NCBI GenBank assembly: GCA_037954325.1 | Contig: JBBMNZ010000029.1 | Location: 12,371,001 to 12,435,000, forward strand | Reading direction: 5' to 3' | Length of the DNA: 64,000 nucleotides | Origin: Fistularia commersonii | Lineage: Eukaryota; Chordata; Actinopteri; Syngnathiformes; Fistulariidae | In this document: positions 1 to 11,014 of the stretch, piece by piece | Layout of the letters: the number at the start of each line of letters is the position of its first letter | Numbering within the stretch: position 1 is the first letter of the stretch | The notes under the pieces: generated by a model | Seen by the model: only the letters and a program-made list of their open reading frames with translations | Told to the model about the DNA's origin: nothing | Databases searched by the model: none | Made by a program: the position numbers and the translations under genes

Positions 1-829
1 CTGACTTGATGCAGCTTCTGTGTTCATTTCAGATCCTCGCCTCTGAGTTGCTGTATGGGGCAATCAATTACACTATGTGAATTTGTGCAGACCATTGTTT
101 TTAAAGTTGTTCTCATGGCTGGCCTGCAAACTGTGAGGCCAAATATAAAAAACAAACAAACAAACAAAAATAGTATCAATAACTGATCATAACTGATCTC
201 TGTGTATTTGTATCCACTTGTATCCCAGCATTACACAGTGCCATCTAGTAGACAAATCAACAACTGCTTTCTAATTGTGTTAGACAGTAAGCTTATGTAA
301 GACGCCTCAAAACATCAAGAAGTTAACAAGTTGCTCATGATTTACATTGTTAGTTCATTCAATAGTTAAAGAATCCCAACCATAAGTGTTCAATATACTT
401 GTGAAGCTGTGAATGTATATATGTGTTGTTTTTCCTTGCATCAAGTATTATCTTTACAACAAATACTCCCTTTATTTCCTTGAGTTTTATGTGAATTTTA
501 TGTCATACCTTACTGAAGTATCCATGCAACCTCAGGGTCATGATTTTCTAAAGCCAGATGCCACAGCTCATTGATCTATGTCACTTTTTTGAGGGAATCA
601 ATGAACGTCTAAGCCTATGAGCTTCTTCGCCTGTATTTCATTTCACATTACCAGAAATCAGCCCATAATTATCATACGTGGATCAGGCCCATAATATAAC
701 AGGATTATAATACTATCACCAGAAAGAATCATATATTTTATACAACAATGTTGTGAGATTGAAGTTATTATTGAATAATGATATGTTATGGAAGTAGATA
801 AAAAATGTCAATGCTTTGGCGGATAAAAA
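1..829. other. Unassigned AT-rich DNA
   Basis: I see no gene, long open frame or recognisable repeat here. The left edge of the gypsy LTR remnant that follows could not be fixed and may lie inside this stretch. Confidence 0.5.
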
Positions 830-983
830 AGGGCGTGGTCTCTCACTCCACGGGACTAATGGTGCGCGTGGTTATTCCAGGTACATTTAGTTGATCCCGT
901 ATGTTCAAGTTCCAGTGGTGTTTCAAATCAAAGAACAGAACTCCTCTACGCCTCCGCCATTATTTCATCGTTGAATTACCACA
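830..983 (+). repeat. 5' LTR remnant of gypsy copy 1
   Basis: The segment around 885-983 (TTTAGTTGATCCCGTATGTT, then CTCCTCTACGCCTC and CATTATTTCATCGTTGAA) recurs with few changes at 16285-16400 behind gypsy copy 2, and its last 30 bases recur at 6467-6494. Two like sequences flanking one coding region are LTRs. The left edge is uncertain. Directly after it, TTGGTGACCCC sits where a primer-binding site is expected, but I could not name the tRNA. Confidence 0.7.
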
Positions 984-1003
984 TTGGTGACCCCAAACTG
1001 AGC

Positions 1004-2161
1004 ATGTCTGAATCAGGTGAACTTTGCGATTGAACTTCATCTTCGGCGCCCGTTTCAGCTCAGCCGGACCCGACCATCACGGCCGTTCTGCTGCCGGAGT
1101 TTCGGCAGAGTGCCCCAGCCGCTTGGTTCCAACACACGGAGGCAATTTTCCAACTGTGGGGAGTTTTGTCAGAGGATGCCAGGTATTTTTTGGTCATCGC
1201 GACGCTGGACCAACAGATCACGAAAAGGGCCATGGAGCTGTTGTGCGACCCTCCGCGGCGCGGCAGGTATGCTGCGATAAAGAAGTTCGTACCCCGGAGG
1301 TACGAGCTGTCTGCTACGGAGCAGGTGGACAGGCTACTTTCCATGTCCGGCTTGGGAGACGGGTCTGCCGTGGATCTTGTTGAGAACATGTTGTCGCTGC
1401 TGGGATCTGACGACGTCGGGTTCCTTTTTCTACATGTTTTTCTGCGTCAACTGCCGGCTCCTGCGTACGCGATCCTGGCAAACTCCCGATGTTTAGCCGC
1501 TGACAGCTACCGCGACTTGGTGGAGGAGGCTGACCGCATCTTGCTAACTTCCAGAACATTCGTTGTCCAGAGTGTGACTCCGGAGCCCTCGCAGACGGTG
1601 CCTGAAGATGAGGACGCAACCGTTGTAGCCGAAGTAATGGCGCGGCTCGTTCGCAAAGCTGGGAAATGGCAGAGCCGGCGCTCAGTAGCAGCAGTGGGCG
1701 CAAGTGGTCGCTTAAAGCTATTGTTCGTCAAGGATTCCAGATCCGGGCTCAGGTTCCTGGTTGACTCTGGATTGCAGAAGAGCCTGATTCCACAGACAAG
1801 GGAGGACATGCAGCCTAGAGGCAGCGGACCGCTGTTGAGTGCTGCGAACGGGTCCGCCATAGACACCTTCAGTTCACGGTTGTTGTCAGTTTGCTTTGAT
1901 GGCCGCCATTTTGAGTGGGAGTTTGTCATCGCCGCGATCATGACCCCCATTATCGGCACGGACTTTCTGTGTGCCAACGGCCTGTTAGTGGACGTCGCAA
2001 ACCACCTCCCTATTGACGCATTGTATTTTGCCACCTATCCCTGCGAGACAGAGCAGTTTGGGTCACGTGCACACGCCAAGTTTTTGGTTTCAGGGGATGT
2101 TTATCATCGGTTGTTGGCGGATTTTCCATCCCTGACGACGCCCACGTTTTCCACCGATTAA
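1004..2161 (+). pseudogene. gypsy gag-protease reading frame, broken
   Basis: Gag-like coding, then an aspartic protease. From the likely start ATG at 1004 the frame hits TGA at 1031 and is then open to the TAA at 2159-2161. The gag part (about 1060-1580) has the FRQSAPAAWFQHTEAIFQLW motif usual in fish gypsy elements. The protease part (about 1710-2030) has a LVDSG active-site motif, in place of the more usual DTG/DSG context, and the IIGTDFL flap-end motif. No gag zinc knuckle is visible. In copy 2 the final codons read through where this copy has TAA. Confidence 0.85.
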
Positions 2162-2270
2162 TTGAGACACAAAGTGGAGCATTTTATCCCCACTGCGGCG
2201 CCACCAGTTTTTGCACAGTCTAGCTCTAGAAGGACGAAGGATGGATCATTTGATCCATATATCTTTGGTG

Positions 2271-2311
2271 ACTGCAGAGGGATCATTTGATCCCCCTGCC
2301 ATGGAATGTGG
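2271..2311 (+). repeat. piggyBac inverted end, left
   Basis: ATCATTTGATCCCCC followed by GGAATG. The reverse complement of 4513-4555 carries the same core and the same GGAATG-GTGG order. A further GGATCATTTGATCC lies just outside, at 2243-2256, probably a subterminal transposase-binding repeat. Confidence 0.7.
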
Positions 2312-2685
2312 TCTTTCCAGTGTGCTAATAATATGGCAGCTTCCTGCTGAGAGTTGAATGTCAGAGGAGCAGCTCTGGGGGGAGGGGGGGTGGGAGTGTG
2401 AAATAGTTTTACATGGATTTCACCTAACCAACGGTTATTGTAACTTCATTGGTTCTGACTCTCATCTTCCTCTTGAAAGCTTGAATGTTCTTGTTTTTTT
2501 GTAAATATTCTGCATATCTTGATGCTTCATAACCACATATTTATCATTTTTGTTGAGTTCAAGTTAGTAAAAGACATGAAAATAAGGGAATGAAAAATAT
2601 ACAAAATAGAAAATTTGTTTTTTTTTGAATGACCTGTTTTTGAATAAAACCTTGTAACAAAAACACAAACAAAATTCACACATAT

Positions 2686-4209
2686 TTACAACTTTTTTAA
2701 AACTGCTTGGTCTGAGCAGACCCAGCACTCCCACTGCACTTCTTTTGTGCATTTGCCACAAGTGAACTTGTAGCAGTGCACACATTGAATAGTAGTAGGG
2801 TTCCTTTTGCACCGGTGCTGGACTTGGCATTTCCTCCTTTTGCCGAGATCAGCTGGTGTGGCGGCCTGTTTGCGAAGACAGTTCTCCTTTCCAATCTTCT
2901 TTGCCCTCACATGAGACTCGGCCAACTCACTAGCAAGCTGCATCAGAAAATCTGGCCGCCTTTCCTTCCGTCCTATGCAGGCTTGATACAGCACATGGGC
3001 GTTCAGGGCTGCCATGTCAACCATGTTATAGAACACAGTGACTGGCCATCTTTGTGTCCCTGCCCGTACGCTGTACTCGCGCACCATCTGATCCATGGCA
3101 TCGACACCGCATTTTGTGGAATTGTACTGGGTGATGGTGCTTGGCTTTCTTTTGTGGGTGTCCTCAATCTGAGCCACACCGTGCATACAGCTCATAACGT
3201 AGACAGTCTTCTTCCAGCTGGCTGCATACACTGTCAAGGTGGCGTCAGTTGTTGAAAACACCTGAGTGCTGAACTCATTGCATTTCAGTTCTCAAGCCGA
3301 AGGGGGATATTCTCTGCAAATCTTATTGACTGTCCCAAGAAGGGTAGTTTTCCGGCTGAGCAACTTTTTTGCAAGGGAAATGGAGGTAAAAAAAATGTCC
3401 ATTGTGACAGTTCTGCCCTCCAGAAATGGTCCCATCAACTTCATAAGCACACTCTCGGACAGTCTCTTCTCTTTGGGACGACCAGGTTCTTTGCCAACAT
3501 ATGAAAAGACGTTGCAGATATATTTCGACGTCAAGTCGCAAGCCACCCAGAACTTGATGCCAAACTTATCAGACTTTGTAGCAATATACTGCAGAAAAGG
3601 GCAACGTTTCTTCGATGGGTAGAGCTGCTCACCGATTATGATGTGACGACCAGGTCTGTAGGATATGACACAGTTCTTCCAAAATGATTCCCACAGTTCA
3701 GAAATTGCTGCAAACCTGTCTGTCTGCACTCGCTCAGTCTGGGTGTTCTTGCTATCAAAGCGTAGGTGTGGCATGACGTCTTTGAAGCAGTCTCTAGACA
3801 TTGTTGCCATGATCCATTTGTTCCCGTACATCCCTGACCAGTTGTCAGACAATGACACCTTAGTCACCCCTCGTCAGATGATAACTGCAATGAATGCCAT
3901 AAGTTCTGGAACATCCATGAACCAATCCAGCACTTCCATTTCCCTTGCATGCTCAACTGCGTATACTTGAATGGTATGAAGCATCTGAGGACTGACAAAA
4001 TAGAAGAGCTTTGAAGGCGAGTTTTGATCCTTGATAAGAAGACCAAGGCCTCCCCTACATTTCATACCTTGCATTGTACTATAGGTGAGGCCTTGGTCTT
4101 CTTGTGATAAGTTCCTGAGGCTGCGCTGATTCTGAATGTGATTTATTTGACTGAAATCAAATTGATGACTCATCATGGTTGCAAAGGGATAGGATTGTAA
4201 ATACTTCAA
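2686..4209 (-). pseudogene. piggyBac transposase (PGBD-like), two in-frame stops
   Basis: A DDE transposase remnant of about 507 codons. Three open pieces, 4209-3874, 3867-3292 and 3261-2686, lie in one frame and are separated only by TGA codons at 3876-3874 and 3294-3292. Family marks are CPFLQYIATKSDKFGIKFW, the second acidic motif TMDIFFTS, TKCGVDAMDQM, and a C-terminal cysteine-rich finger (C..C...C..C, about 2700-2830). At the first catalytic position (IIIGEQLYPSKKR) a Gly stands where the family usually has Asp, so even a read-through product would probably be inactive. Both TGA codons could have arisen by CpG decay of CGA. Confidence 0.88.
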
Positions 4210-4272
4210 TACTGAAGAGATTCAGTAGCTAAGCAATATAAAATCCAAGTGGACAATGACTTGCTGGGAGTA

Positions 4273-4391
4273 CAGTCATGGCCAAAAGTTTTGAGAATGA
4301 CACAACCATAGAAACATCTGGCAAACACCTAAAAACCCTGAAGGAACAGACTTTGTGAAAGTGTCATTCTCAAAACTTTTGGCCATGACTG
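4273..4391. mobile_element. Tc1/mariner-type MITE with long inverted repeats
   Basis: A 119-base non-coding element bounded by TA on both sides (4271-4272 and 4392-4393). The terminal 31 bases, 4273-4303 and 4361-4391, are perfect inverted copies beginning CAGTCATGGCCAAAAG. The TA duplication and this end sequence are typical of Tc1-like MITEs in fish. It sits between the piggyBac transposase and the piggyBac right end, so it was probably inserted after piggyBac. Confidence 0.92.
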
Positions 4392-4512
4392 TAGAATGTG
4401 AAGACACCAAGAAGACAAAGGCCTCATCTACATTTCACACCTTGCATTGTACTACCAGCAAGTGGCTGCCTGCCATTAGTGGCACATTAGAATAGCAATA
4501 GGGACTGCTCAG

Positions 4513-4555
4513 CCACCGCATTCCAGGGTGGGGGATCAAATGATCTCTGTTCAGT
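4513..4555 (-). repeat. piggyBac inverted end, right
   Basis: The reverse complement of the core at 2271-2311 (GGGGGATCAAATGAT preceded by CATTCC). It marks the 5' end of the minus-strand transposon. Confidence 0.7.
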
Positions 4556-4592
4556 TTTTCTAGGAGTACCCAAAAACTCCAGTCTTGCTAGT

Positions 4593-5429
4593 GCTAGGCG
4601 CCTGGACGCTTCCAAACAAGCAACTGCTCGGGAGGAGTTCACTACCATGGAGCGTTTGGGGATCCTGAGGCGGTCTAACAGTCCGGGGGCCTCCCCACTT
4701 CACATGATGCCCAAGGCTGACGGGTCTTGGTGACCGTGTGGCGACTGTCGCAAGTTGAACAACGTGACCATGGGAGACCGTTACCCCATTCCCCACATCC
4801 AGGACTTCTCCGTGCGGTTGTCGGGCGCCACCATCTTCTCCAAGGTCAACCTGGTGCGTGGTTATCACCAGGTACCCGTACACGCGGAGGATGTGCCCAA
4901 GACTGCAGCGATCACCCCGTTTGGTCTGTTCGAATTTCTTCGTAAGCCCTTTGGGTCGAAGGGGGCCGCCCGGACCTTTCAACGGCTCATGGACTCAGTG
5001 CTGCGTGATCTCCCGTTCATTTCCGTTTACTGTGACGACATTCTGGTAGCCTGCCCGTTGGCCAATGTTTACCTGGAGCACCTAACTCAGGTTTTCTGGC
5101 GCCTAGCCGAGCATGGCCTAATTATCAACCCGGGTAAGGGTCAGTTTGGTCTTTCGTCGATTGATTTCTTAGGGCCCCGCATTTCACCCCAGAGCGCAGT
5201 TCCGTTGCCATCAAAGGTGCAGGCGATGATTGATTTCCCGCGTCCGGGGTCAGTCAAAGCACTGCAGGAGATCTTTAGCATGGTCAATTTTTACAACCGT
5301 TTCCTCCCTCGTGCTGCTCACCTCCTTTGGCCGCTGTATCAAGCTTTGCATTCCCAATGTGCAAAAGACGAGGTTGACTGGACTCGAAACGGGTTCAGGC
5401 TTTTGAAGGGGCTAAGCACACCCTGGTGA
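4593..5429 (+). pseudogene. gypsy reverse transcriptase remnant
   Basis: Reverse transcriptase of gypsy copy 1. The frame from 4593 meets a TGA near 4731 and is open again through 5429. Visible motifs are YPIPHIQDF, the YHQVPV segment, FRKPFG, and the active-site box VYCDDILVA, with thumb and connection sequence to about 5400. In the first catalytic motif the element reads FSKVNLVRGYHQ; copy 2 has Asp at that position (FAKVDLVRSYHQ). The Asn change would remove a metal ligand. Confidence 0.9.
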
Positions 5430-6484
5430 ATACGGCCCTCCTCGCCCATCCCACTCCCATGGCGGCGATAGCATTGACAACTGATGCATCTGATGTGGCA
5501 GTGGGGGCTGTGGTCGAACAGTGGGTGGCAGACCTGGCAGCAGCTCACCTTCTTTAGCCGCAAACTGAGGGACAGCGAACGCAAATACAGTGTTTTCAAC
5601 AGGGAGTTGGCATGGCAGTGCGCCAAGGTTCCTAGACACGTAAGAGCACCCCTTACGCCGTTCCCAATTCCAGCCAGGCGTTTTGACCATGTCCATGTTG
5701 ACCCACTGGGCCCTCTACCCCCTTCACAGGGTTTTACCCCCCTACTCACCATCGTGGATAGGACTACTAGATGGCCGGAGGTAGTCCCGTTGTCCTCCAC
5801 AGCTGCTGCAGATGTGTCTCGAGCATTTCTGTTTTCTTGGGTTGCCCGTTTTGGTACCCCATCAGATATTACTTCGGACAGGGGTCCGCAGTTCGTGTCG
5901 TCGCTCTGGCCGGCGTTGGCTTGGACGACGGTGCACCGTATGATGGGGTACCACCCTCAGACTAGGATGGCTTGTGCGAGCGGTTTCACCGGTCCCTGAA
6001 GGCGGCGTTGCGGGCCGGGCTCTCAGGCGACAATTGGGTGGGCAGTTAGCTGTGGGTCTGGCTAGGGTTACGCTCAGCTCCTAAGGATGACCTCGAAGCC
6101 TCCCCCGTTTAGCTGGTGCTCAGTCAGCCATTACGTGTGCCAGGAGAGTTTTCGCCTGAGAATTCTGCTCCCCTTTCCCAGCCGTTTGCACCCCTAGGTT
6201 CGCGTTTTCTGGGCCTGGACCACCACTTTTTCCCGCTGTCTTTTGTGCCAGCGGAGCTCATGTCAGCTCATTTCGTGTTCGTTAGGCATGACGCTCACCG
6301 CTCGCCACTGCAACCCCCATATGATGGGCCATTCCGGGTGCTTGAGGCAGGCACCAAGAGTTTTGTTTTAGACATGGGTGGGCGTAGGGAGTGCGTCATG
6401 CTAGATCGGTTGGAACCGGCACACAGGGTGGCGAGTGAAGATGTGTCCTCCTTTCCAGGTACCCTGCCATTATTTCATCGTTGA
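5412..6484 (+). pseudogene. gypsy RNase H and integrase remnants
   Basis: A shift near 5412 leads into an RNase H start (LTTDASDVAVGAVVEQ), then FFSRKLRDSERKYSVFNREL. The sequence then jumps to an integrase core (FDHVHVDPLGPLPPSQGF, ITSDRGPQFVSSLW), so the RNase H tail, tether and integrase zinc finger are missing. The third catalytic residue region survives only in another frame (about 5970-6010). From 6116 a GPY/F-like module appears (YDGPFRVL, MLDRLEPAH). Confidence 0.85.
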
Positions 6485-6495
6485 AACACCGCAAT
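6467..6495 (+). repeat. 3' LTR stub of gypsy copy 1
   Basis: About 28 bases (CATTATTTCATCGTTGAA onward) match the end of the 5' LTR at 955-982. The rest of the 3' LTR is missing, as if deleted between the polyprotein end and the LTR end. Confidence 0.65.
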
Positions 6496-8403
6496 GTTTA
6501 AATTATAGATGTAGAGCATCTTGTAATATTAAATGTTGTAAGCAGCTTTCACAAATAAAGACAAACTTTGTTGAGGTAACATAGAATAATCTGATGAGAT
6601 TGTTCATTTTTGAGTAGACAAATTACAGTTTCGTGAAAATAAATGGCTGTAAGTGGGTTGTCCAATTGTGGTTGTCCGAATGAATTGTAATTTTCTATTG
6701 TAATCTATTGTTGTCCATTTAATATATATTTTTTTCATGTGAGTTCTGGCTTAGTGCTTGTTACATTATGACATTTTCCACTCAATTTTTAAAAATTCAT
6801 TCTATTATCCTTTTTTGAATATTTTGAATTTCACGATATGCTTTGCATTTCTTTATTTTAATTTGCAAGTTGGTTTCATAAGAATATTACTTGGTTATGT
6901 TTAGTGTGAGTGTTTTAGTGTTAAGTTTTATAATTTCTTTTCTCAGAACTCACACCAGTTTTTCTTCTAGAAGTCTCTAATATTCAGTTGCATTTAAAAT
7001 AAAGTTAAGGGAGTAAATTTAATATGAGTTTGAGGGAGAGGCAATGGGTTTGTTCCTGCTCAGAAGGAATCATCACAACACTGCTATTCTCTTTCTACTG
7101 CTTCCATGTCTCATTCGAAAGCCTGCAGTGTGGAGTACCTTATCAAAAAATGCAGTATAAACTGTCCCGAAACCCCGAATCCTGCTGCTTTAGTCATGTC
7201 TGCATCCTTATACGTCCTAATAATGTGGTCATCATTTGAAAAATGCATACGCACAGCTTTAAGTTTCACAACTTTCAGTTGTCAAATATGCTGTTTATGA
7301 ACATAGATTTTATGTACACAATACAGAGATAATCATAATCATGTCAAATTATGGCCTCCTGATAACCTCAAGTAATCTTTAGGAGACATGGTTTGTGCCT
7401 TAAGAGACATTTATTTCAGACACATGGGAAAAATCTTTTTTTTGGCCAATGCAAGCTTAAAAACAAAACAGAAAATATATTAAATAGAATAGATCAAGCT
7501 GCATATGCAAATATATAGTATTAAATTAATACTTGAATAATCTCTTTATACCACAGACATTTTAGTAATGGTAGACTTTTTTTGTATTCATTTAAAAACT
7601 CTGATGTGGTGGAAACATTTTTCTTTAAATAAACACTTCCATAGAAAAACGTGGTTGTAATAGTTATTCTCTCTATATTCTAGATTTAGACCAGCCTCAA
7701 TAGCTTTGCCTACTCTGTAATGTTTTTAGTTTTGTGTCTCTGATACACATCTTGACAACAACTGTATGTTATCTTTGACAAAAAAAACAAACCTTCAGCT
7801 ATTTATTTGGATTGCTTATTATGCCGACTGGCCAGCAGTCCGTTTCTTACAGATATAGTATATAGACATATTTACAATCATGAGTACAGAGTTTGAAATT
7901 GCTGCAGTAGTAACCATGTAAAGCATTTATTTTAACAGGTGAGTAAATATTTTACATTGTGATCCTGACTTATGGAGGCTAAAAGCTCATTAGTGTAAAT
8001 AGTTTGTTGGTTTGTTTGGAAAAGTTAGTTGGTTAGTTTCAAGAAATTGAAGTAACAATCAAAAACACCAAATGCATGCTTAAACCAGATCAGCAATAAA
8101 CGATGACTACTGTGTGAACGTCTTTCACCAATGCACGACAAAGGTGAACATGACAGACCTACAGTGCCCCCTGTTGAGGAAAACATAGCCCACTTGTCAG
8201 AGCTCTACATGTGTCGCAGGGGCGTTTACTTCAGCTGAGACAGCTCCAAATGCATGTCTGCTGAGCACAACAGTCACCACCTATTTTGCTTCTACACACT
8301 CATTTTCATACTCACCAAGTAATTCCACATACAGTTCAGGTGTGAATTCATTAAATAAAAAAAAATAGTTAGATAAATGAATAAATGTGTATGCATATAC
8401 GTA
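6496..8403. other. Unassigned AT-rich DNA
   Basis: No gene or clear repeat family is visible. The short open frames in 7024-7300 have no recognisable domain and no coding-like neighbours. Confidence 0.5.
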
Positions 8404-9427
8404 CACTATAAAGTATTTGCTCACCTGTCTTGACTCGTATACGAATTTAGGGACATCCAATTTCTAATCCATGGGGTTCAATATGATGTCGGTCCACCCA
8501 ACTTCCAGATGTGCACTTCTGATGTTGGATGAGAAGGCCTTGTTCTCAGGTTCTAATTCATCCCAAAGGTGTTCTATGATGTTGAGGTCAGTCAAGTTCA
8601 TCCACACCAGACTCTGTCATCCATGTCTTTATGGACCTTGCTTGCCGACAAAGTTGTGAGCATAAAATTGTCCAAAATGTCTGAAGCTTTCAGAGTTTCT
8701 TTCACAAGAACCAAGCGGCCAAAAACAACCCCACACCATAATCCGCCCTCTACCAATTTTCACATTTGGCTCAATGCAGTCAGACAAGTAGTGTTGTCCT
8801 GGCAATCGCACAGCCCAGATTGCCATCAGAGCGCCACTCCATCAGATTGCCAGATGGAGAAGCGCGATTGGTCACTTCAGAGAAGGTGTCTTCACTGCTC
8901 CAGTGGCGGCGTGCTTTACTTACTGTGTCCCACGATTTGCATTGCACTTGGAGATGTGTGGCTGTGATGCAGCTGCTCAGCCATGGAAAACCGTTCTATG
9001 AAGCTCTCTGTGCACTGTTCTTCAGCTCATCTAAAGGCCACATGAAGTTTGAAGGTCTGTAGCTATTGACTCTGCAGAGAGTTGCACCTCAGCATCCGCT
9101 GACCCCGCTCTGTCAGTTTATGTGTCCTACCATTTGGTGGCTGAGTTGCTGTCGTTCCCAAACACTTCCATGTTCTTCTAACACAGCTGACAGTTGGCTG
9201 TGGAATATTTAGGAGTGACTAGATTTGTTATACTGGTGGCATCCTGATCACAGTTCCACATTGAAATTCACTGAGCTCCTGAAAGCGACCCATTCTTTCA
9301 CAAATGTTTGTAAAAACAGTGCGCATGGCTAGGTGCTTCATTTTATATACCTGTGGCCATGAAAGGGATTGGCATGCCCGATAATGATTATTTGAAGGGG
9401 GGTGACAAGTCTTTTGGTCATATGGTG
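8404..9427 (-). mobile_element. Tc1-like transposon, copy a
   Basis: A decayed Tc1/mariner element read on the minus strand. It is bounded by TA on each side (8402-8403 and 9428-9429), with end motifs CACTATAAAGTATTTGCTCA and, inverted, CACCATATGACCAAAAG. The minus strand keeps transposase fragments, for example [11 protein letters not shown] around 8735. The frame is broken and part of the middle is missing compared with the roughly 1.1-1.6 kb usual for intact family members. Copies b and c share long stretches with it. Confidence 0.88.
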
Positions 9428-9524
9428 TACATGTATATTTAATTGTTGTGTATCCTCCTAAATCAGGATTACAAATACTTTTACATTGTGATAAAGACTG
9501 AAGTATTTGTGTTTGATGTCCAAG

Positions 9525-9525
<1 letters not shown>

Positions 9526-9561
<36 letters not shown>
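9526..9561. repeat. (AC)n microsatellite
   Basis: About 17 AC units. It produces the low-complexity reading frames on both strands here. Confidence 0.95.
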
Positions 9562-9565
<4 letters not shown>

Positions 9566-11014
9566 GTACAAGATTACATTAAACTTGAATGTAATAGCCA
9601 GGATCCACAGGTGAAAGGTGTGCATTAATTCTTATTTTCCAAATTAATATAATTTACTCTACTGTGAATTTTATGTTACAAGTGTCTGATATTTTATGGG
9701 CAAATCAACTTATTACTATTTAAATTATTAAAATATGAGAGCAATGAAAAGGCCAACTGCTCTTGCATTTGGAAGTGTACCAAAACTATTTAATATTTAA
9801 AAAAATACAAAAAAAAACATGCAAATGCTACAGAACTGTTCCTTATTCACATGAGACAAGTTGTGTTTGTCTCAGTATCTGTGAAGGTGCTCTTGTCTAG
9901 CAGGGATCATGTGAACCTCTTCAGGCAATTTTGATAAAAGTCCTGAAAATAATTTGAAATAACGGTGCTTTAAAAATATATAATAATATTATACATAATT
10001 TAATATTATGTGTGTGTGTGTGGGGGGGGCTGTGTGTGTGTGTGTGTGTATGTGTGTGTAGTGTTTGCTTCTGCGTTCAGGCATTATGAAATAAATTGAT
10101 GGCAGTTGCCTCAGAGGAATTACATATTGTTATCAGCTGTTTTTCTGTTTGGTGCAATAATCTGCTGAGTAGCTCCTTTGAGCTGGAAGTTTAACTCAAT
10201 GGCAGTGACTTTCATTTGAAGAAGACCATTAAGATAAGCCTTATGTATGCTCGGGATCCTCTGTGGTAATGGTGCTGTGTGTTTTCGTTTGAGGAGTGAG
10301 GGATGGGGTGAAATCTGACAGGGAGAAAAATTCTTTGTTTTTGAAGGCAGAGGCAGCAATTTCTTGATACAAAATGTGGTTGGGTCTTTTAAATTGCACA
10401 TTGGACTATGCACACATCATCTGCTTCTACCTGAGGGTCAGTCAGATTTATTCCCACAGATACACAGCTAGGTAAATCATCCGGTGGTAATATGTATAAT
10501 AAACTCCTCTTATTTTTAGTCGGTGGTAAAATTCCCTTGCAAGCTGAATATTATTGTCACCTCCTTTTAAGCTGAGGTTAAGAGACGAAATGCCTTTTGC
10601 TTTCAAAACAAATGCTCCCTTTAAGCCTTTTGGTACAAACCAGAAAGGAAAATATGTAGCCGGCTGTGTAATATTTATGTAGTAATATGTATGTATCTTC
10701 AATATTTCAGGACATTGAAATAGTTCTGTGGGTAGTTGAAGGTAACTAGCACAATCAGTCAGCCAAAATATTCATTTTGAAATAATGTCAGACATAAGGG
10801 AGGGATAATTAGCTTTCAGCTCAGACAATTAACTAAGTTTGTTGTTTTGAAGATTCATAAGGATATCCTGACATTAAAATTTCAAAAGAAATGGAGGTAC
10901 ATCCTGACAGAAGCTAAGGAAAAAAAAAAAGCTTTCAAACCTGGTAGTACATTTCACAATTAAGAGGATACTTGGGAGGAATACTGATTGAAGTCAGTTT
11001 ACATTAAAAAGACC
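9562..11014. other. Unassigned DNA with a TG tract
   Basis: An interrupted TG tract lies at about 10008-10061. The stretch 10120-10702 is less AT-rich and open on the minus strand for 97 and 84 codons, but I recognise no domain or splice structure. Confidence 0.45.

Larger units (their letters stand above)
2219..4592 (-). mobile_element. piggyBac-family DNA transposon inserted in gypsy copy 1
   Basis: Gypsy sequence stops near 2218 and resumes at CTAGGCGCCTGGACGC near 4593; the same two parts are contiguous in copy 2 near 15880-15905. The insert carries a piggyBac transposase on the minus strand and inverted end segments (2271-2311 and 4513-4555) around a shared ATCATTTGATCCCCC core. A clean TTAA target duplication is not visible, so the outermost bases are approximate. 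Both junctions carry a similar short string (CAGTCTAGCT and CAGTCTTGCT), which may be a target or repair duplication. Confidence 0.85.
830..6495 (+). mobile_element. Ty3/gypsy LTR retrotransposon, copy 1 (decayed, interrupted)
   Basis: A degraded LTR retrotransposon on the plus strand. In order it holds an LTR remnant, a gag-protease frame, a 2.4-kb piggyBac insertion, reverse transcriptase, RNase H, integrase with a GPY/F-like end, and a short LTR remnant. The domain order protease-RT-RNase H-integrase is that of Ty3/gypsy. Frames are broken by stops and shifts, and the RNase H to integrase junction is shortened, so it cannot be autonomous. A second copy at 15336-16405 aligns with it on both sides of the piggyBac, which shows where the insertion went in. 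Confidence 0.9.

Noticed and set aside
10120..10702. Two adjacent minus-strand frames considered as the missing SorCS tail exon
   Set aside because: Neither contains a tail-like ending, and the splice phases do not fit.
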